Below, piece after piece: positions 17,748-27,913 of a stretch of DNA of 64,000 nucleotides. The stretch lies in the NCBI RefSeq assembly GCF_900112225.1, contig NZ_FOLD01000017.1, positions 51,050 to 115,049 on the forward strand. Reading direction: 5' to 3'. Under the pieces are notes generated by a model. That model had not been told where the DNA came from. It saw only the letters and a program-made list of their open reading frames with translations, and did no database searches. Every line of letters begins with the position of its first letter. The stretch's first letter is position 1. The stretch comes from Massilia yuzhufengensis (GTDB lineage Bacteria; Pseudomonadota; Gammaproteobacteria; Burkholderiales; Burkholderiaceae_D). The position numbers were made by a program, and so were the translations under genes.

Positions 17748-19376
17748 TCATGCCGGACGAGGCGCGAGCGCGAGCGCCGGCGAACGCGGCATCGCCTGGC
17801 GTGGCCGGGCGCCGGGTTGCGCCGCCGCGCCGGCATCCTCGAGCTTGAACACGGCCAGCGCGTTGGCGATGCTGTCGGTCTGATCGACCAGGCTGGTCGT
17901 GGCCGCCGCCGCCTGTTCGACCAGCGCCGCATTCTGCTGCGTCAGTGCATCGAGGTGGGTGACTGCGCTGTTGACCTGGGCGATGCCGCGGCCCTGTTCT
18001 TCGGCCGCCACGGAAATCTCGTGCATCACCTGCTTGACGTCGTCGATGGCGTCGGTCACGTGGCGCACCTGGGTGCCGACCACGCGGCTGATGCGCACCC
18101 CTTCGTCGACCCTGCCGATCGACGCATTGACCAGCACGGCCACGTCCTTGGCCGAGGCGCTGCAGCGCGCCGCCAGATTACGCACCTCGCTGGCCACGAC
18201 CGCGAAACCGCGTCCCTGCTCGCCGGCGCGGGCCGCTTCCACGGCCGCATTGAGCGCGAGGATGTTGGTCTGGAAGGCGATGCTTTCGATCATCCCGATG
18301 ATGTCGAGGATCTGGCGCGAGGACGTCGCGACCGCGTCCATCGACGCCAGCATCGCTTCCACCGACGCATTGCCCTGCATGGCCGTCTCCACCGCCTTCC
18401 CGGCCAGTTCCGCCGCCTTGCCCAGGTGCTGGGTATTGTCCTCCACGCTGCGCGACAGTTGTTCCATGCTGGCGGCGGTCTCCTGCAGGTTCGAGGCCTG
18501 GGTCTCGGTCCGGCCGGACAGGTCCATGTTGCCCTGGGCGATCTCGCCGGTGGCCACGCGCATCTCGCCGAAATTGTCGCGCACGTCGCCGATCACGCTG
18601 CGCAGGTTGACGCCGACCTGGCGCAGGGCCGAGACCAGGCGGCCCATTTCGCTGTCCACCGACGTGCATTCCAGGGAGGTCATGTCGCCGCCCGCCAGCC
18701 GCAGGCTGAGCGAGGTGGCGCTGCGCAAGGGGGTGAGGATGCGCCGCTGTACCAGCACCCACGACAGGATGCCGGACAAGCCCACCAGCGCCGCCAGTGC
18801 GCGGCCCGACGTGGTGCCGGCGCCGGCCGCCAGGGCCAGGGCGCCGCCGGTCGACAGCGCGGCCAGCAGCCCTGCCTGGGTGGAGATCCGCATGCGGGCC
18901 AGCGCCGCCAGCCGTCCCGGAAGGCCCTTGCGCACCAGCTGGCCGTTGCGCAGCGCGAGCGCGCACTGCGCGCTGCGCATGGACGCGTACAGGCGCTCGG
19001 CGTCGCCGACCTCCTGGCGCGAGGGGCGGGTCCGGACCGACATGTAACCGACCGGGCGGCCGTTCTCGAGCACCGGCGTCACGTTGGCCATCACCCAGTA
19101 GTAGTCGCCGTTCTTGCAGCGGTTCTTGACCATGCCGGTCCACGGCCGGCCTTGCTTGATCGTGGCCCACAGGTCGCCAAAGGCCTCCTCCGGCATGTCC
19201 GGGTGGCGCACCAGGTTCTGCGGCGCACCGATGAGTTCATCGAGCGTGAACCCGCTGACCTCGACGAAATAGGGGTTGGCGTAAGTGATGCGTCCCTTGA
19301 GGTCGGTCGTCGAAACGATGGTGCGCCGATCAGCGAGGACGATTTCACGCTGGGTAACGGGAAGATTTTTTCTCAC
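17748..19376 (-). CDS. Aer-like PAS-containing methyl-accepting chemotaxis protein
   Basis: A 542-residue receptor. A PAS domain near residues 15-115 ([54 protein letters not shown]) resembles the FAD-binding PAS of Aer. A double hydrophobic segment (about 165-210) and HAMP-like linker follow, then the MCP signalling domain with the conserved tip [20 protein letters not shown] and [17 protein letters not shown]. It would report redox or energy state to CheA/CheW. The GTG at 19376 was chosen because PAS begins right after it and CGGAG lies upstream; the frame runs on to 19718 but that part has no domain. There is no CheR-binding pentapeptide at the C-terminus. Confidence 0.85.
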   Translation of the reverse strand: MRKNLPVTQREIVLADRRTIVSTTDLKGRITYANPYFVEVSGFTLDELIGAPQNLVRHPDMPEEAFGDLWATIKQGRPWTGMVKNRCKNGDYYWVMANVTPVLENGRPVGYMSVRTRPSRQEVGDAERLYASMRSAQCALALRNGQLVRKGLPGRLAALARMRISTQAGLLAALSTGGALALAAGAGTTSGRALAALVGLSGILSWVLVQRRILTPLRSATSLSLRLAGGDMTSLECTSVDSEMGRLVSALRQVGVNLRSVIGDVRDNFGEMRVATGEIAQGNMDLSGRTETQASNLQETAASMEQLSRSVEDNTQHLGKAAELAGKAVETAMQGNASVEAMLASMDAVATSSRQILDIIGMIESIAFQTNILALNAAVEAARAGEQGRGFAVVASEVRNLAARCSASAKDVAVLVNASIGRVDEGVRISRVVGTQVRHVTDAIDDVKQVMHEISVAAEEQGRGIAQVNSAVTHLDALTQQNAALVEQAAAATTSLVDQTDSIANALAVFKLEDAGAAAQPGARPRQAMPRSPALALAPRPA

Positions 19377-19931
19377 GAACTGACTCCGTTGGCTGGCTGG
19401 ATGGAAGCGAGGATGGCTGGCAAGGACTGCCGGGGCGAGGGGTCGACCGCGCACGCACGCAAGTCCTTGCGCGGCGATGCCCGGTAGACGGGGCGACTGG
19501 TTGGATAAGCAAGCAATGGCATGCGGGCACCCGTTAAGCAACGGCCATGCGGGAAGCATGGCAAATCGCAATGACGGCAGTGCGGGGCCGCGAAAGCCAG
19601 ACCTGTCCGGAGCGGGGGGCAGGTGGGCGAAAGGACCAGCCCGGATCGCCGCAGCGGGAGGTGGCTGGGCAAATGACGAGCTGCTTGATGCGACCAAGCT
19701 TAGCACTGCTATTGTCACAGCGCAACAAATTCATGTGCCGCGAATGTGGCCGGGCGCTTGCGGCACCGCCGATGACGTGCGCGAGCAACGCTGTATCCGC
19801 CTGCCTGTAAAAACCCGCAGCGCATGGGGGGATCATGCTAAGGTCGGACCAATGTGAATGCGGCCGCCTGGCTGGGCAGGCTGGCGTACGCTCCTTGTGA
19901 CCACCGCAGTCCTGACTTGGGATAAGCGACG
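19377..19931. other. Intergenic region between aer-like gene and response regulator
   Basis: About 555 bases between divergent genes. No protein-like frame and no RNA gene are recognised. It should hold promoters for both directions. The A/T-richer part at about 19690-19745 is the likeliest place, but no good -35/-10 pair stands out. Confidence 0.45.
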
Positions 19932-20366
19932 ATGCCGGCATCCATCCTCGTGGTCGACGACGATCCGCTGCTGGTCCAGATGATCGGCGCGATGCTGGAC
20001 CGGATCGGCAGGATCCGGTTCGCGACCAGCGGCGAGGCCGCCTTGCAGCTGATGGCGCAGGAAGCGCCCGACGTGATCCTGCTCGATGCGCACATGTCCG
20101 GCACGAGCGGACTCGAGGTGTGCACGGCGATCCGTTCCCGCCATGGCCACGACGACATCGCCATTCTCTTCGTTACCGCCGAGCTCGACGACGACTTCGA
20201 GGCGCAGGCCTTCGCCGCCGGGGCGACCGACATCGTCCACAAGCCGCTCAGCGCCGCGCTCCTGCGGGCCCGGGTGGCCACCCATGTGCGCCTGAAGCAG
20301 GCGCTCGACAGCCTGCGTGACAGCGCGCGGCGGCCGGCCGGTGGCGACGCCGGGCGCCGCGAATGA
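19932..20366 (+). CDS. Single-domain response regulator
   Basis: A 144-residue CheY-like receiver with little else: VVDDDP near the N-terminus supplies the acidic pocket, LLDAHMSG contains the phosphorylatable Asp (about residue 54), FVTAE carries the conserved Thr and HKPLS the Lys. A short Arg/Gly-rich tail ends the protein. Its stop codon overlaps the ATG of the next gene (ATGA at 20363-20366), a histidine kinase, so the two are translationally coupled and probably function as a pair. There is no output domain, so it may act on a protein partner. Confidence 0.85.
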   Translation: MPASILVVDDDPLLVQMIGAMLDRIGRIRFATSGEAALQLMAQEAPDVILLDAHMSGTSGLEVCTAIRSRHGHDDIAILFVTAELDDDFEAQAFAAGATDIVHKPLSAALLRARVATHVRLKQALDSLRDSARRPAGGDAGRRE

Positions 20367-21064
20367 ACACGGGTCCTGCGCCCGCCTACGTCGGCGGCGC
20401 CTGCCTGCTGGTCGGGCTGGCGCTGGCCTTCGGCGCCGGGTATGCCCGCCAGCGCGTCAACGACGACCTGGTGGCCAGCCGCCTCGATGCGCTGGCCGGC
20501 CAGGTGACCGGCAGCGTGGCGGCGCGCATGCAGGCCTTCGAGTACGGCCTGCGCGGGATGCGCGGCCTGGTGGTGTCCCAGGGCGGCATGCCGGCGCTGG
20601 ACCAGGTCAGGCGCTACGGCGCCAGCCGCGATATCGCGCAGGAGTTTCCGGGTGCGCACGGCTTCGGGCTGATCTGGCGCGTTCCCGCCGCGGAAGAGGG
20701 TGCGTTCGTTGCGCGCGCACGCGCGGCAGGCCAGCCGCAGTTCGCGCTGCGCCGGGTCGCGCCGCACGACGGCGACCGTTTCATCATCCTGTATGTCGAG
20801 CCGCAAGCGGCCAACCAGGCGGCCATCGGCCTGGACATCGCGTCCGAACCGCGCCGCCGGGCTGCGGCGCTGGCGGCCCAGGCCACGGCCGGGCCGCCAT
20901 CACCGAACCGATCACCCTGGTGCAGAAGTCCGGGCAAAGGCAGCGCTCCTTCCTGGTGCTGCTGCCGATCGCCGCGCCGTCGCTCGGCCTGGCCGCACAG
21001 GCGAAGGCAGCGGTGGGGTGGAGCTATGCGCCGGTCGTCATCGACGAGGTGCTGGCGACACTGA
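20363..21064 (+). pseudogene. Hybrid histidine kinase, part 1 (membrane anchor and CHASE sensor)
   Basis: First piece of a gene broken by two frameshifts (20363-24770). It begins with a membrane segment (residues about 7-27) and continues into a periplasmic CHASE domain: QAFEYGLRGMRGLVVS, AQEFPGAHGFGLIWRV and RFIILYVEPQAANQAAIGLD. True coding in this frame ends near 20890-20900. There the homology moves to the -1 frame (AAITEPITLVQKSGQRQRSF), and the residues from there to 21064 are not part of the protein. The start overlaps the stop of the response regulator gene. CHASE domains sense small extracellular ligands in plants and bacteria; the ligand here is unknown. Confidence 0.7.
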
Positions 21065-23835
21065 ACCTGCCCGAAGACCTGGCGTGGATCTCCCTGCGCG
21101 ACGGCGCCAGCGGCGGTGCGGCTTTCTACACGTCGCCCGGGGCCGAGCCCGGGGATGCCGGGCTGCCTGCGGCGGAAGTACGCATTCCGATGTACAACCG
21201 GCAGTGGGTGGCGCACCTGCGCGCGAAACCGGCGCTGGTGGCGGAGCTGCACCTGCTGTCCCCGGGCCTGGTCACCGGTTTCGGCGCCCTGCTGGCCGCG
21301 CTGTTGGGTGGAACCGTGTTCCTGCTGGCGCAGAGGCGGCGCCGCGCGCGCGGACTGCGGCTGGAGCGGGCGCAGCGCGCCGCGATCGTCGAGGCCTCCG
21401 ACGACGCCATCGTCGGCATCCGGCTCGACGGCGGCATCAGCGAGTGGAATGGCGGCGCGGAACGGCTGTTCGGCCTGGCGGCGGCCCAGGTGCATGGGCG
21501 CCCGCTGGGAGAAGTATTGCCGGCGCCGCGCTGGCTCGACGAAGACGCAGCCGTGTTCGCGAGCGTCGGCGCCGGGCGGCGGGTCGCACCGTTCGAGACC
21601 CAGCGGCGCCACGCCGACGGCAGCCTGGTCGATGTCTCGGTCAGCGCCGCGCCCATCCACGACGCCGGCGGCAAGCTGGCGGGCCTGGCCATGACCTTCC
21701 GCGACATCCGGGCCGCCAATGCCGCCCGCCTGGAGCTGCAGGCGCTCAATGCCTCGCTCGACCGCCAGGTGCGCGAGCGCACGGACGACCTCGACCGGGC
21801 GCTGCGCGACCTGCGCAACCTGGTCGATGCGCTGCCATCGATGATCGGCTACTGGGACCGCGACCTGCGCAACCGGATGGCAAACCGCGCCTATGCCGGC
21901 CTGCTCGGAGTCCAGCCCGAGGAACTGAAGGGCCGGCAATTGACCGAGGTGATATCCCGCGAGGATTACGAATTCGAACGGCCCCTGGTGGAGGCGGCGC
22001 TGCACGGCGAGGCAAGGTCCTTTCACCGCAGCATGCCGCGCCCGGGAGGCGGGCCCCTGCTGCATGTGCTGGCGCACTACCTGCCGGACGTGGCCAGCGG
22101 CGTGGTCCAGGGGTTTTACGTACTGATCCATGATGTCTCGGAGCTGCAGGCGCAGCGCGCCGCGCTGGAAGCGGAAAAGCGCGAGAAGGCCGGCCTGCTG
22201 GCCACCATCGACGCCCATACCATCGTGTCGACCACCGACCGCGCCGGCATCATCGTCGCGGTCAACCAGCGCTTCTGCCAGGTCTCGGGGCACGATGCCG
22301 CCGCGCTGGTCGGGCGCACCCACCGGATCGTCAATTCCGGCGTCCACCCGCCGGGATTCTGGCAGGCCGTGTGGCGCCGGCTCGCGGCGGGCGAGAGTTG
22401 GCAGGGCGAGGTTTGCAACCGCGCCCGGGACGGGTCGCTGTACTGGATCGACAGCATCATCGCGCCCTTCCTGGACCAGCGCGGTCGCATCGACAAGATC
22501 ATCGCCTTCAGCACCGACATCACCGCGCGCAAGGTGGCCGAGCTGGAGCTTCGCCAGGCCCTTGCCACGCTGGAGTCGGTCGTCAAGTCGGCCACCCAGG
22601 TCGCCATCGTCGCCACCACGCCCGACGGCACGGTCACGCTGTTCAACAGCGGCGCCGCCGGGCTGCTCGGCCATGCGGCGGGCGATGTGATCGGGCGCGC
22701 CAATGCCATCGGGTGGTACCGGGAGGAAGAACTGGCCGCGCGCGCCGCGGCCCTGGGCGTGGCCAACGCGGCGGCGCAGGCGGCGCCCGAGCTGCTGGCC
22801 GGCCCGGGCCTGGCAGGGTCGCCGTTCGACTGCCAGCTGGTGCGCGCCGATGGCAGCCTGGTGCCGGTGACGGCATCGGTCGCGCCGATCCTCGATGCGG
22901 ACGATACGCTGCTGGGCTATATCCACGTGGCCTACGATATCCGCTACCGTCTCGCCCAGGAGGCGCTGCTGCAGGAAGCCGCGGCCGCCGCCGAGCGCGC
23001 CAACGAGGCCAAGAGCCGCTTCCTGGCCAACATGAGCCACGAGATACGCACGCCGCTGAACGCTGTCATCGGGCTGGCCTGGCTGCTCGAGCGCACCGCG
23101 CTGGACGGCGAACAGGCCGCTCACGTGGCCAACATCCGCGCTGCCGGTGGCGCCTTGCTGGCGATCGTCAACGACGTGCTCGACCTGTCCAAGATCGAAG
23201 CCGGCGAGATGCCGCTCGAGCATCTCACGTTCAGCCTGCGCGACCTGTGTTCCGGCCTCGAGGCGCTGGTCGGCGCGCAGGCGCGCGCCAAGGGCCTGGC
23301 GCTGCGCCTGGTCCCCGGGGCGGACCTGCCCGACGCCCTGGTCGGCGATCCGACCCGGGTGCGCCAGATCCTCCTGAACCTGATCGCCAACGCCATCAAG
23401 TTCACCGAGCATGGCGAAGTCGCGCTGTCGATCGAGCCGCTGGCCGCCGAACCCGGTACCTGCCGCCTGCGCTTCTCGGTAACGGATACCGGCATCGGCA
23501 TCGCGCCGGAGGAGGTGGAGCGCCTGTTCCTGCCCTTTGCCCAGCTCGACGCATCGACCACGCGGCGCTTCGGCGGCACCGGACTGGGCTTGTCGATCGT
23601 CAGGAACCTGGTGGACATGTTGGGCGGCAGCATCGTCGCGCGCAGCACGCCGGGCCGCGGCAGTTGCTTCACGCTCGAGCTGCCGTTCGACGCCGGCGAC
23701 CCGCAGGCCCTGGCCCCCTCCCTGCGCCGCGGCGAGCAGGCGCGCCGCCTGGTGGAGGTGCGCGTGCTGCTGGTGGACGACAGCGAGATCAACCTGACGG
23801 TGGCCGGCCGCCTGCTCGAGCTCGAGGGGCGCTAG
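20890..23835 (+). pseudogene. Hybrid histidine kinase, part 2 (PAS array and kinase core)
   Basis: Second piece, in the -1 frame relative to part 1. It holds the end of CHASE, a membrane segment (about 21268-21335), four PAS-like domains in the cytoplasm (about 21360-22950), HisKA with [19 protein letters not shown] (phospho-His codon near 23038) and a complete HATPase (NLIANAIKFTEHG, DTGIGIAPEE, FGGTGLGLSI). It then enters a receiver domain (VLLVDDSEINLTVAGRLLEL) and stops at TAG 23833-23835. All kinase motifs are intact. The stop follows a run of four G in GAGGGGCGC. One more G would restore the frame into part 3, so a single-base loss explains it. No ribosome site is seen for independent translation. 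Confidence 0.72.
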
Positions 23836-24770
23836 TGACCACGGCCTGCAATGGCGCCGACGCCGTGGCGCTTGCCGGCGGCCGGCCCGACCTCGATCTC
23901 ATCCTGATGGATATCCAGATGCCCGTCATGGACGGCCTGGAGGCTGCGCGCCGGATGCTGGCGCACGCGGGGGAGAGGGCCCCGCGGCTGCTCGCCCTCA
24001 CCGCAGGCAACACCGTCAGCGAGCGCCAGCGCGCACGCGAGGCCGGCTTCAGCGAGATCCTGCCCAAGCCCATCGATCCGGAAAAGCTGGTCCAGGCCAT
24101 CCAGCGCGTGCTGGCGCTGGCGCTGGCGCCGGCGCCGGCGCCGGCCGCCGCGACACCCGCATCCGGCCCTGCGCAGGACGACTGGCCCGTCATCGATGGC
24201 ATCGACACGGCGCAGGCCAGGCGCCGGTTCGCCGGGGGCAGCGCGATGTTCGGCAAGATGCTGGCGCGCCTGCTCGCGCTGTGCGGCGAAGCCGGCCGGA
24301 TGGGCATGCGGGTACCGCGCGACCGCGATGCGCTGGCCGCCCTCATGCATCAGGTGAAAGGCAGCGCGGCGACCCTGGCCGCTCTCGGGCTGGCCGAGTC
24401 GGCGGCGCGGATCGAGAGCGCCTGCCGCAATGGACAGGACGACGCGCTGCCTCCCGCACTGCAAGACCTGGGTCGCCTGGCGCGCCGCCTGGAGCAGGCG
24501 GCTGCCGGCTTCCTCGCGCGGCCGGAGGCGCGCCGCCCGCCCGAGACGGCGGCGCCACTGGGGCGCGCCCAGCTCGAGGCCTTGCTGCAGGCCTTGCGCA
24601 CGCAGGACCTGCGCGCGCTGGACCTGTTCCAGCAGCTCGCGCCGGCGCTCGAGGACGCCATGGGCACGGAGGCTGCCCGCGCCCTGGCCGAACAGGTGCA
24701 TGGCTTGCGTTTCGGCGAGGCGCTGGCAAGCCTGCTCCATGCCAGGCTGTCCTGCGACGCGCGCACCTGA
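23829..24770 (+). pseudogene. Hybrid histidine kinase, part 3 (receiver end and HPt domain)
   Basis: Third piece, -1 relative to part 2. It continues the receiver without a gap: ALVTTACNGADAVALAGG, then LILMDIQMPVMDGLEAARRM with the phosphorylatable Asp, LLALTAGNT and LPKPID with the Thr/Ser and Lys positions. An Ala/Pro linker (around 24120-24170) leads to an HPt domain with LMHQVKGSAATLAALGL, whose His accepts phosphate. A second helical bundle completes the C-terminus. Joined together, the gene would encode about 1460 residues ordered CHASE-TM-4xPAS-HisKA-HATPase-REC-HPt, a complete internal phosphorelay. Confidence 0.7.
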
Positions 24771-24885
24771 ACCGCCTTGCCTGGCTTGTTCCACCAACGA
24801 CCCGGCCAAACGATCCGGCGCCGCAACTTTCCGGAAGCAGCGTGCTATTCTTGCAAGCAAAAGAGCCCATCGGATCGTGAGACGG

Positions 24886-27882
24886 ATGCGAACACTGGTA
24901 AATTGCATGTTGCGATGGATTGCGGCCGGATGTGTCTGGCGCAGCCTGTTCCTGGTCCTGGTCTCGGGTCCCGCCCTGGCGGCGCCAGCTGTCCTGCGCG
25001 TGGTGGCCGACAATAATTATCCGCCCTACCTGTTCATCGACCGCGATGGCAGGGCGGAAGGCTACCTGATCGACCTGTGGGCATTGTGGGAAAAGAAAAC
25101 CGGGATCCCGGTACAGGTCCGCCCGATGGAATGGGCGGCGGCGCAGCAGGCCATGCGCGATGGCCGCGCGGATGTGATCGACATGCTGTTCCGCACGCCC
25201 CAGCGCGAGCGCATCTACGATTACTCCCGCCCCTACGCCACGCTCGATGCCAGCATCTATGTCGATCGCTCCATCGCCGGCATCCACGATACCCACTCGC
25301 TGTCCGGCATGATCGTCGGCGTGCAGCGCGGCGACGCCTGCATCGATGTCCTGGCAAGCAAGGGCATTGCGTCCCTGCGCACCTATCCGAACTATGAAGC
25401 CCTGCTGGCAGGCGGGCGGGCCGAAGAGGTCGAGGTCTTCTGCATGGACGACACGCCGGCCAGCTACTACATGTATCTCCACCAGGACCGCAAGCGGTTC
25501 GCCAAAGCCTTCACCCTCTATTCGGGCAAGTTTCACTGGGCCGTGCGAAAAGGCGAGCTGGGCACGCTGGCGCTGGTCGAGCGCGGCATGGCCGCCATCA
25601 CCGATGACGAGCGCGAGGTCCTGCGGCGCAAATGGTTCAGCCAGCCGGCGGAGGTCACGCCCTACCTGCGGGGGCTCAGCGTCGCGGCGCTGGCCGTGCT
25701 GCTGCTGCTGGCCGTGGTGCTGGCCTGGGTCCACGCGCTGCGGCGCGCGGTGCGCGCGCGGACCGCCGAGATCGAGCAGAAGACCGCGCAGCTGGAGCAG
25801 GCCGCGGTGGCCCTGCTGGCCGACCAGGCGCAACTGCGTTCCCTGTTCGAGGGCAGCCCCGATGCGATGGCGCTAAAGGACCGCAACCGTGTCTACCTGC
25901 ATTGCAACAGCCAGTTCGAGAACCTGGTTGGCCTGCCGCGCGAACGCATCCTGGGCCACAAGGACGAGGACCTGTTCGACGACCAGGCCTTCGTTGCGAT
26001 GGTCCGGCCCTGGGACGACGAAGTGCTGGCGCAGGGCAAGGCGTTCCGGACGGACGAAGCGGTGCTGGCGCGCGATGGGCGATCGCACTACCTCGAGCTG
26101 ATCAAGGTGCCGATTCGCGGCCTGGAGGGAAAGGTCACCGGCGTGCTGGTGGTGTCGCGCGACATTTCCTCCCGCCGCGACGCCGAGCGCGAACTGCGCA
26201 TCGCCTCGGTCGCGTTCGAGAGCCAGGATGGCATGATGATTACGGACGGCGACGGCACCATCGAGCGGGTCAATGCCGCCTTTACCCGTATCTCCGGCTT
26301 CTCCGCCGAGGAATCGATCGGGCGTACCCCGCGCATCGTGCAGTCCGGCTTGCACGAGCAAGCCTTCTATGAAGAGATGTGGAGGACCCTGACCCAGACC
26401 GGCTACTGGATCGGCGAAATCGTCAACCGGCGCAAGGATGGACAGGTGTATACGGCCAGGCTGTCGATCACCGAAGTGGCCGACGGGCGCGGCCGGACCT
26501 TGCACTACATCGGCAACTTGCAGGATATCTCTTCGGAGAAGCAGGCGCGTGCGCTGGCCGAACGCCTGACCCGCTTCGACCACCTGACCGAGCTTCCCAA
26601 CCGTACCCAGCTGGCCGAGCGCATCGCGGTTGCCGTCGACGAGCGCGCCGACGTGCAGGAATTCGGCGCCGTCATGATGCTGAACCTGGACCACTTCCAG
26701 AGAATCAACGACACCCTCGGACACGGGGTAGGCGACCGGCTGCTGGTCCAGGTGGCGCAGCGCCTGCAGGCGGTCAGGCGCGAGGGCGACTTGCTGGCCC
26801 GCTTCAGCGGCGACAGTTTTGTCCTGCTATGCGAAGCGCTCGGCCCGGACCGCGTGGTGGCGGCGACCCGGGCCATGGCGGTCGCCGAGGCCGCCCGGCT
26901 CGCCATGGCCGACCAGCTGGTCCTGCAGGGCCATCGGTTCGCCTGCAGCGGATCGGTAGGGGTAACGCTGTTCCACGATGACCTGACCGGCGCCGACGCC
27001 CTGTTGCAGCAGGCCGAGATCGCCATGTACAAATGCAAGCGGGGCGGGCGCGACGCGGTCTGCTTCTTTGAAGATGCGATGCAACGCGAGCTCGACGACC
27101 GCCATCGCCTGGAAGGAGAATTGCTGGGAGCGATCGAGACCGGGCAGCTCGAACTGCACTACCAGATCCAGGTCGACCGGTCCGGCCGGCCGATTGGCGC
27201 CGAGGCGCTGGTGCGCTGGCTGCATCCCGAGCGCGGCATGGTCGCGCCCGGCGAATTCATTCCGTTGGCCGAGGAATCCGGCCTGATCCTGCCAATCGGG
27301 CGCTGGGCACTGGAACTGGTTTGCCAGCAATTGGCGGCCTGGAAAGGGCAGGCGCTGCTGGAAGACATGGTGCTTGCCGTGAACATCAGCCCGCTCCAAT
27401 TCAAGGTCGACAGCTTTGTCGACGACATCCTCGACGACGTGCGCAGGACTGGCGCACCGGCCGCCCGGCTCAAGCTCGAGGTGACCGAAAGCCTGGCGAT
27501 CGATGATTTCACCTCGTCGATCTCCAAGCTCAACGCCCTGAAATCGCATGGCTTCAGCATTTCGCTCGATGACTTTGGCACTGGCAATTCATCGCTGAAC
27601 TACCTGACCAGGCTTCCGCTGACCCAGCTGAAGATCGACAAGTCCTTCGTCGACGAGCTCCCGTCCAGCCAGGCCGACGCCATGCTGGCCCAGACCATCA
27701 TCGCCATGGGGAAGGGCCTTGGGCTGGAAGTCATCGCCGAAGGCGTCGAGACCTGCGCGCAGCGCGATTTCCTGATCGCACACGGTTGCCATGCCTTCCA
27801 GGGCTACCTGTTCGGCAAGCCGGTCAAGATCGCCGAACTCGAGGCCATGGTGCGGGCGGGGGCGGTCGTCGCCCCGCGTTGA
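24886..27882 (+). CDS. SBP_bac_3-PAS-PAS-GGDEF(degenerate)-EAL signalling protein
   Basis: A 998-residue protein. A signal/anchor segment is followed by a periplasmic solute-binding domain of family 3 (about residues 33-255: VVADNNYPPYLFIDRDG, RPMEWAAAQQAMRDGRADVI), a membrane helix (about 265-290), two PAS domains (about 310-550), a GGDEF domain and an EAL domain. The GGDEF active site reads RFSGDSF in place of GGDEF, so cyclase activity is probably lost. The EAL part keeps EALVRW, NISPLQF, LEVTES, SLDDFGTGNSSL, LKIDKSFV and EGVET, so it should hydrolyse c-di-GMP. The binding domain suggests control by an amino acid or similar small ligand. The ATG at 24886 precedes the signal segment; the alternative at 24907 has no better ribosome site. 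Confidence 0.85.
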   Translation: MRTLVNCMLRWIAAGCVWRSLFLVLVSGPALAAPAVLRVVADNNYPPYLFIDRDGRAEGYLIDLWALWEKKTGIPVQVRPMEWAAAQQAMRDGRADVIDMLFRTPQRERIYDYSRPYATLDASIYVDRSIAGIHDTHSLSGMIVGVQRGDACIDVLASKGIASLRTYPNYEALLAGGRAEEVEVFCMDDTPASYYMYLHQDRKRFAKAFTLYSGKFHWAVRKGELGTLALVERGMAAITDDEREVLRRKWFSQPAEVTPYLRGLSVAALAVLLLLAVVLAWVHALRRAVRARTAEIEQKTAQLEQAAVALLADQAQLRSLFEGSPDAMALKDRNRVYLHCNSQFENLVGLPRERILGHKDEDLFDDQAFVAMVRPWDDEVLAQGKAFRTDEAVLARDGRSHYLELIKVPIRGLEGKVTGVLVVSRDISSRRDAERELRIASVAFESQDGMMITDGDGTIERVNAAFTRISGFSAEESIGRTPRIVQSGLHEQAFYEEMWRTLTQTGYWIGEIVNRRKDGQVYTARLSITEVADGRGRTLHYIGNLQDISSEKQARALAERLTRFDHLTELPNRTQLAERIAVAVDERADVQEFGAVMMLNLDHFQRINDTLGHGVGDRLLVQVAQRLQAVRREGDLLARFSGDSFVLLCEALGPDRVVAATRAMAVAEAARLAMADQLVLQGHRFACSGSVGVTLFHDDLTGADALLQQAEIAMYKCKRGGRDAVCFFEDAMQRELDDRHRLEGELLGAIETGQLELHYQIQVDRSGRPIGAEALVRWLHPERGMVAPGEFIPLAEESGLILPIGRWALELVCQQLAAWKGQALLEDMVLAVNISPLQFKVDSFVDDILDDVRRTGAPAARLKLEVTESLAIDDFTSSISKLNALKSHGFSISLDDFGTGNSSLNYLTRLPLTQLKIDKSFVDELPSSQADAMLAQTIIAMGKGLGLEVIAEGVETCAQRDFLIAHGCHAFQGYLFGKPVKIAELEAMVRAGAVVAPR

Positions 27883-27913
27883 GGGGCGACGGCGCGGGCC
27901 TGGCGGCGCCGGC

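Noticed and set aside
20614..23412. Minus-strand frame of 932 residues opposite the hybrid kinase
   Set aside because: It lies antisense to clear PAS, HisKA and HATPase motifs and has no features of its own.
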